Below are positions 60,142 to 64,000 of a stretch of DNA of 64,000 bases, one piece after another (the stretch's first letter is position 1; each line of letters opens with the position of its first letter). The translations under genes and the position numbers were made by a program. The notes beneath the pieces were generated by a model. The model searched no databases, was not told the origin of the DNA, and saw only the letters and a list, made by a program, of their open reading frames with translations. Origin of the DNA: Myxococcales bacterium (lineage in GTDB: Bacteria; Myxococcota; Polyangia; Polyangiales; Polyangiaceae); NCBI GenBank assembly GCA_003151595.1, contig PLXW01000049.1:39431-103430 (forward strand), written 5' to 3'.

Positions 60142-61799
60142 TGCGGGTTCGTGAGCACAATCTCAGGTGCGCGGCGACCGGCGTGTTTCTTCTCTTGTTC
60201 GCTGGGTGCCATCGTTCTCGCTTCAGGCCGGCGAGCCACGACGCATCGAGTGGCGCGCCGCGAACACTGGAGACACAAGCGGAGCCTCCTCGAATCGTGT
60301 CCCCGCTCTCTGGAAGTACGATTTCATCTAGTCACGTAGTCTTCCGCTGGAGTCCAGAGAGCGAAGGGCACATTCAACTCTCTCGCTCAGCCAGCTTCGC
60401 AAGCATAGTCGAAGCAAGGTTAGGCACGGGCACCGCGGCGTTGACGAAGATTGAGGATGGGCATTGGTTCTGGCGCGTGATCGACGATCACTCTGCAAAA
60501 GTCAGCGCCGTATCCCGCCTTCGAATCGTCTCGCGGACGACGTCGAGCGCTCGACAAGGGATTCTCTACGGTACCGACGTGAATGGCGACGGCCTTGCCG
60601 ATCTCGTCTTTCATCAGGATGTCTTTTTGGGGCGCTCACACATTGAGGAGAATGATGGACGGACCGTACCGTTGCTCCCCAACGCGGCCACGCCATGCAA
60701 TTCTGCGCCGGTGAATCCGACGAATCCAATGGATCGAGTGCGCTGCGCGAACGTTGGCCAACTGGTTCCGATTGGGGACGTCGACGCCGACGGATTCGAC
60801 GACTTGTTGGCACCGGCTGAACCGCACTGCGTATTTTTTTTCCGAGGAGCGAGCCAGATATCCTCGCCTTGGCGAGCCGCGGGACGCGTCTGCCGGGCTT
60901 CGGCTGGAGTCGAAAACGAAATCGTTCGCTTTGGAGACATCAACGGTGACGGCTTCGCCGACGTTGGGCTTTCGGTCGGAAACGGGCTTGGCGTGTACCT
61001 TTCAGGGCCGAATGGCATCGCAACTAGCCCGTCCACAGTCCTCCAACGGTCCCGCGCTTGGGCATCAGGTGGCGACTTCGATGGAGACGGGTACGACGAC
61101 GCCGCGTCTCTCCTAGATGACGGGCGCCTGGTTTTCTACCGCGGCGGCCCCGGCGGCTTTTCCATGACGCCAGCAAGTCAGGTGCCGGGAGCGTATCCTT
61201 TTGGGCAGAACGACAATCCGCGCGGAATCGACCCGCAACTGAGGGTCGCCGATCTCGACGCCGATGGGTTGGCAGACATTGTGGGGATCCGCCCAGGTGC
61301 GACCTCCATGGCGCAACCAGAGTTCTTCTTTGTTCCAGGGGCGACTGCATTCGAAGTGCCTGCGTTGAGGGCCATCGCAGTATGGCCATTCCAGGGGTGG
61401 GCAACGCCCCAATTCGCATGGGATGTATTCGTGGCCCCTGGCCGCTCGAAGGATAGTGTCGTGTTCGTCGCCGATAGAGGGATGCTTGGAGGCGAAGTGA
61501 ACCCGGTTCCATTCAAGGTAGCAGCCGGCTTCGTTATGCCTGCTCGGTTGATGAGGCTAGATGATCCTGGTGCGGAGGGGCGTTCGCCATTTGCGGTCGG
61601 TGACGTTAACGGGGATGGGTTCGAGGATATGTTTGCCATCATGTCGGAGGACATGGACGGTTCGCGGAATGGGGAACTGTACCTAGGGAACTTGGAGGGA
61701 ATTTCCACAGCCGATGGGCGCTACACCTGGCCGTATGAGTATTCTTCTTCTACGGGGAACACGGTTGCGTTCGAAAAACCGCAAACCATTCGTCACTAG
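60141..61799 (+). CDS. FG-GAP-repeat lipoprotein
   Basis: 552 residues, ATG at 60141 sharing one base with the previous stop (TAATG). Leader with lipobox FAGC. A fibronectin-like domain (PPRIVSPLSGSTISSSHVVF) precedes an integrin-type beta-propeller with at least six calcium loops: GTDVNGDGLADLVF, GDVDADGFDDLL, GDINGDGFADVGL, GDFDGDGYDDAAS, ADLDADGLADIVG, GDVNGDGFEDMF. As the last gene of the hydrolase operon it might protect against or escort the hydrolase. Confidence 0.85.
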   Translation: MRVREHNLRCAATGVFLLLFAGCHRSRFRPASHDASSGAPRTLETQAEPPRIVSPLSGSTISSSHVVFRWSPESEGHIQLSRSASFASIVEARLGTGTAALTKIEDGHWFWRVIDDHSAKVSAVSRLRIVSRTTSSARQGILYGTDVNGDGLADLVFHQDVFLGRSHIEENDGRTVPLLPNAATPCNSAPVNPTNPMDRVRCANVGQLVPIGDVDADGFDDLLAPAEPHCVFFFRGASQISSPWRAAGRVCRASAGVENEIVRFGDINGDGFADVGLSVGNGLGVYLSGPNGIATSPSTVLQRSRAWASGGDFDGDGYDDAASLLDDGRLVFYRGGPGGFSMTPASQVPGAYPFGQNDNPRGIDPQLRVADLDADGLADIVGIRPGATSMAQPEFFFVPGATAFEVPALRAIAVWPFQGWATPQFAWDVFVAPGRSKDSVVFVADRGMLGGEVNPVPFKVAAGFVMPARLMRLDDPGAEGRSPFAVGDVNGDGFEDMFAIMSEDMDGSRNGELYLGNLEGISTADGRYTWPYEYSSSTGNTVAFEKPQTIRH

Positions 61800-61803
61800 C
61801 CCG

Positions 61804-62832
61804 GTGAGTGTCAAGCCGCCGTGGAATGCGTTTTCGGGGACTATTGCAGGGCTGAGAGGGTTGCTGAAGCACCGACGCTCATGCCACTTGAGCCTAATCG
61901 CCGGCCGGAACGACACGCTCGCTAGGTCGAGCGGATCTTTGACCGCGAGCCCGCCGCTTTGGGAGTTGCTTGGACTTTGCGCTCTCCTGGCATCACTCGC
62001 TGTCCTTGGATGTTTTGGCTGCGGGCGCGCGACACCGCCAACTCTGGACGCGAACGACCGCGAGAGTGGTGCGGGCGCGCTCTCCGCTACTGCACCCGGT
62101 CCGGCGGCGGCTGAGGGGTCGGGCGACGCAGCCGCGACACTTGAGCCCCTCGGCGGGGAGTGGATCGAGCGATGGGTCCTTCCGAGCGGCGCTGTCGTCT
62201 TCGTCACGAGACCGCAGGGGGCAACAGGGCCGCGCCCGATCGTGATCGCCGCGCACGGCGCTGAGGATCGGGCCGACTGGGCTTGCAGCGAGTGGCGTGC
62301 GACGACCGCGGGTTTCGCGTGGGTCCTGTGCCCGCAGGGGGTGCCGCTCCGTTCCGGCTACGCCTGGCCCTCGTCGGAGGCCATAGCAAAGCAGGCGTTC
62401 GAAGCGCGGGACGAACTGCGCGCACGCTACGGACCGTACGTTTCCGAGGGCCCCCTCCTTTACGGCGGATTCTCACAAGGCGCGTCGCTTGCGTCCTCCG
62501 TGGTGGCCGCGCATCCCGGAGCCTTCGACCGCGTCGTCATGGTCGAAGCGGGTCATACGCCGCTTTCCCCTCCCGGCGTCATCTTCGGTCTGAAGAGGGG
62601 GGAGATCACACAGGCAATCCTCTCGTGCTCGACACGCGGCTGTGATTCGTTCGCGGCCGATCTGGTCAGCGCTGCGCGACAGGGTTCATTCGACCTGCTC
62701 GTCAATGATGTCGGGCTACGCGGGCACGTATTCGACGGCGCCGTGATCCGATCGCTCGGCGCGACAATGGTACGCCTTGTCGAGGGAGACCCGCGCTATG
62801 CGGGGTTCGCGAAGGCGGTCGGCGCACGATGA
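61804..62832 (+). CDS. Alpha/beta hydrolase lipoprotein
   Basis: 342 residues if started at GTG 61804, but the leader (LLGLCALLASLAVLGCFGCG) fits better with TTG 61939 (about 297 residues); the start is unsure. Hydrolase core: RPIVIAAHGAEDRADWACSE, nucleophile LLYGGFSQGASLASSVV (Gly-Phe-Ser-Gln-Gly), and a late His in LRGHVFDGAV. Similar to secreted esterase/feruloyl-esterase-like proteins. Follows the FG-GAP gene by 4 bp. Confidence 0.75.
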   Translation: MSVKPPWNAFSGTIAGLRGLLKHRRSCHLSLIAGRNDTLARSSGSLTASPPLWELLGLCALLASLAVLGCFGCGRATPPTLDANDRESGAGALSATAPGPAAAEGSGDAAATLEPLGGEWIERWVLPSGAVVFVTRPQGATGPRPIVIAAHGAEDRADWACSEWRATTAGFAWVLCPQGVPLRSGYAWPSSEAIAKQAFEARDELRARYGPYVSEGPLLYGGFSQGASLASSVVAAHPGAFDRVVMVEAGHTPLSPPGVIFGLKRGEITQAILSCSTRGCDSFAADLVSAARQGSFDLLVNDVGLRGHVFDGAVIRSLGATMVRLVEGDPRYAGFAKAVGAR

Positions 62833-62896
62833 TCCTCGGCAACGACGTTAAACTCGACACCTCCGCAAATAGGGATCTGAACGAACAGGTATAGCC

Positions 62897-63523
62897 GTGA
62901 ATGACCCCTCTAACAATCTCCACAAAGATGAAACTGGCGGCGCGTTACATCCCATTCCAGATACACGGTTTTCGGAATCGTGGCGGGACGGTCGATTCAC
63001 TCTCGTCGCATCGCGCCCTTTCGACGCCTATGCGATTATTTTCGGTGGGATCTTCCTCGCGGGCGCGTTGACGTTCCTTGGAGATTTCCTCGCACACCTC
63101 CCGACGAAACGGTTCGACCTCTTCTTGGACGGGGGCATCGTTCTCTTGCTGTTTCTTGGGGCCGTTATGCTAATAATTAGCGCGAGGCCGTCGATAGTCG
63201 TCGTGGAAATTGGCACCCGATATCTCCGGGTCGTCTACAAGCCAGCGAAGCCGCTCGAGCGTGCTTTTGACCTTGCGCGAGGGGACATCGTGCGGTTCGA
63301 CACGCACCTAGGTGGTTCGGTCCTTTTGCTCGTCGTGATTACGGCGAAGCGCCCCGAAGGGATCGCGGCCCTGGGTATGGCCGGCGCGATTGAGCCTTGG
63401 CGAGCAATCAACATGCCCCGGGGGGCGCCATTGTCACGAGTCGCGCACAGGTTGAATCAAGTCTTGCCGCTCGTTCAAGGCGACGACCGAGAAGCCAGCC
63501 CGTATCGAAACTCCGCGAGCTGA
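62897..63523 (+). CDS. Hypothetical membrane protein
   Basis: 208 residues from GTG 62897. Two membrane segments in the first half (AYAIIFGGIFLAGALTFLG and GGIVLLLFLGAVMLIISA), then a soluble beta-type domain (IVVVEIGTRYLRVVYKPAKP, FDLARGDIVRF) resembling bacterial PH-like domains. Function unknown. Convergent with the glycine-rich gene, 1 bp apart. Confidence 0.65.
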   Translation: MNDPSNNLHKDETGGALHPIPDTRFSESWRDGRFTLVASRPFDAYAIIFGGIFLAGALTFLGDFLAHLPTKRFDLFLDGGIVLLLFLGAVMLIISARPSIVVVEIGTRYLRVVYKPAKPLERAFDLARGDIVRFDTHLGGSVLLLVVITAKRPEGIAALGMAGAIEPWRAINMPRGAPLSRVAHRLNQVLPLVQGDDREASPYRNSAS

Positions 63524-63524
63524 T

Positions 63525-64000
63525 TCAGAGCGGCCCGACCACTCCCTGCGCCACCCCCGCGACGCCAGGACCTCCCGCATTCCCCGCGGCACTCCCCACC
63601 GCGGCCACGGCACCCGCCACGCCGCCGGCTCCCTTCGTCCCCGCAGTGCCGAGCGTCGCATGCGCAAGCGAGGTTCTCGACGTCACCAACGCGCCATCGA
63701 CAACCGGCGCCGTCCCCGAATACGCGATTGCCGCGGAGTCACCCCCCGCACCACCGCCGCCGCCGTTGCCGCCGGAGCCGTTTCCGCCGGTTCCCGCCTG
63801 GCAACCTCCTGTCACCCCATTTCCCGCGTTGAGACTTCCGGCTTGTCCGCCCTCGGCATCTCCGCCCTTCGATCCATTCCCCGCGTTCCCAGCAACGAAC
63901 GAGCACGTCGTCATCGTGACCGACGCCTGGAAAGACAAGAGCGCAATGCTCGATCCGCCACCGCCACCGGCCGCCCCGCCCGCGCCACCGCAGCCTCCGC
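63525..64000 (-). CDS. Glycine-rich surface protein, 5' part outside window
   Basis: The minus-strand frame enters from the right edge and ends at 63525. It is very Gly/Ala-rich (GGCQAGTGGNGSGGNGGGGG) with a segment GGSSIALLSFQASVTMTTCS that parallels GGVSIALFAWGASNISVTGG in the protein at 48827-50829. It is thus a paralogue of that surface lipoprotein. No start is in view. Confidence 0.7.
   Translation of the reverse strand, partial: GGCGGAGGAAGGGGGSSIALLSFQASVTMTTCSFVAGNAGNGSKGGDAEGGQAGSLNAGNGVTGGCQAGTGGNGSGGNGGGGGAGGDSAAIAYSGTAPVVDGALVTSRTSLAHATLGTAGTKGAGGVAGAVAAVGSAAGNAGGPGVAGVAQGVVGPL

Noticed and set aside
63525..64000. Mycobacterial PE_PGRS protein
   Set aside because: The resemblance is only Gly/Ala composition; the closer match is the paralogue at 48827-50829.

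Overview
The window is GC-rich and densely coded. It carries many lipoproteins with acidic Asp/Gly/Ala-rich linkers, FG-GAP, RCC1 and glycine-rich surface proteins, many GTG/TTG starts, and a large type VI secretion (T6SS) island. This points to a Gram-negative predator-type bacterium, most likely a myxobacterium of the Polyangiales. That is inference from gene content and style; there is no rRNA here to test it.

1-9.6 kb: mostly exported or unknown proteins. There is a partial lipoprotein, an FG-GAP lipoprotein, two genes each broken by a single missing base in a G/C run (3824-4347 and a DUF1203 gene at 6252-6718), a 21-bp tandem repeat, a small PD-(D/E)XK-like protein, a Fic protein, a ParE remnant and two tandem PDZ-like lipoproteins. 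9.6-12.3 kb: tRNA-Arg(TCG), a tyrosine recombinase, a small helix-turn-helix protein and an unknown protein in one minus-strand operon. Upstream lies a 620-bp non-coding region with inverted repeats and three tandem 12-bp repeats: a small integrated element. 12.3-14.1 kb: a winged-helix-like protein and two divergent lipoproteins, closed by a strong bidirectional terminator.

14.1-48.8 kb: a near-complete T6SS, almost all on the minus strand. Read in transcription order (high to low coordinates) it contains Fha/TagH, an M15-like peptidase, VgrG, a HEAT protein, DUF2169, a thiolase-fold protein, a PAAR-like/VRR-Nuc-type effector, a DUF3396 immunity-like protein, an unknown protein, DUF6484, a second HEAT protein, two TssF proteins and TssG. 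A plus-strand lipoprotein follows, then Hcp and TssE. After a plus-strand PAP2-like gene comes the operon for a LysM transglycosylase, ClpV, TssJ, TssL, TssM, TagF, TssK, TssA, TssB and TssC. Sheath (TssB/C), tube (Hcp), spike (VgrG, PAAR-like), baseplate (TssE/F/G/K), membrane complex (TssJ/L/M), TssA and the recycling ATPase are all present. No PpkA/PppA kinase-phosphatase pair is seen. The unusual points are two different TssF genes beside one TssG, a thiolase-fold protein that has lost its catalytic residues, and a dedicated lytic transglycosylase.

48.8-64 kb: lipoproteins and accessory genes. These are a glycine-rich surface lipoprotein split at a nine-base poly-G tract, a PI-PLC-X-like protein lacking one catalytic His, an RCC1-repeat lipoprotein, a lipoprotein sharing its leader with the glycine-rich protein, and a decayed VapBC-like toxin-antitoxin module next to IS-like repeats. 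A tight four-gene plus-strand operon (56011-61799) follows: two peptidoglycan-binding-type proteins, an alpha/beta-hydrolase-like protein and an FG-GAP lipoprotein. After it come a hydrolase lipoprotein, a membrane protein and the end of another glycine-rich protein. The four-gene operon and the 38-43 kb effector module are the best candidates for undescribed biology.
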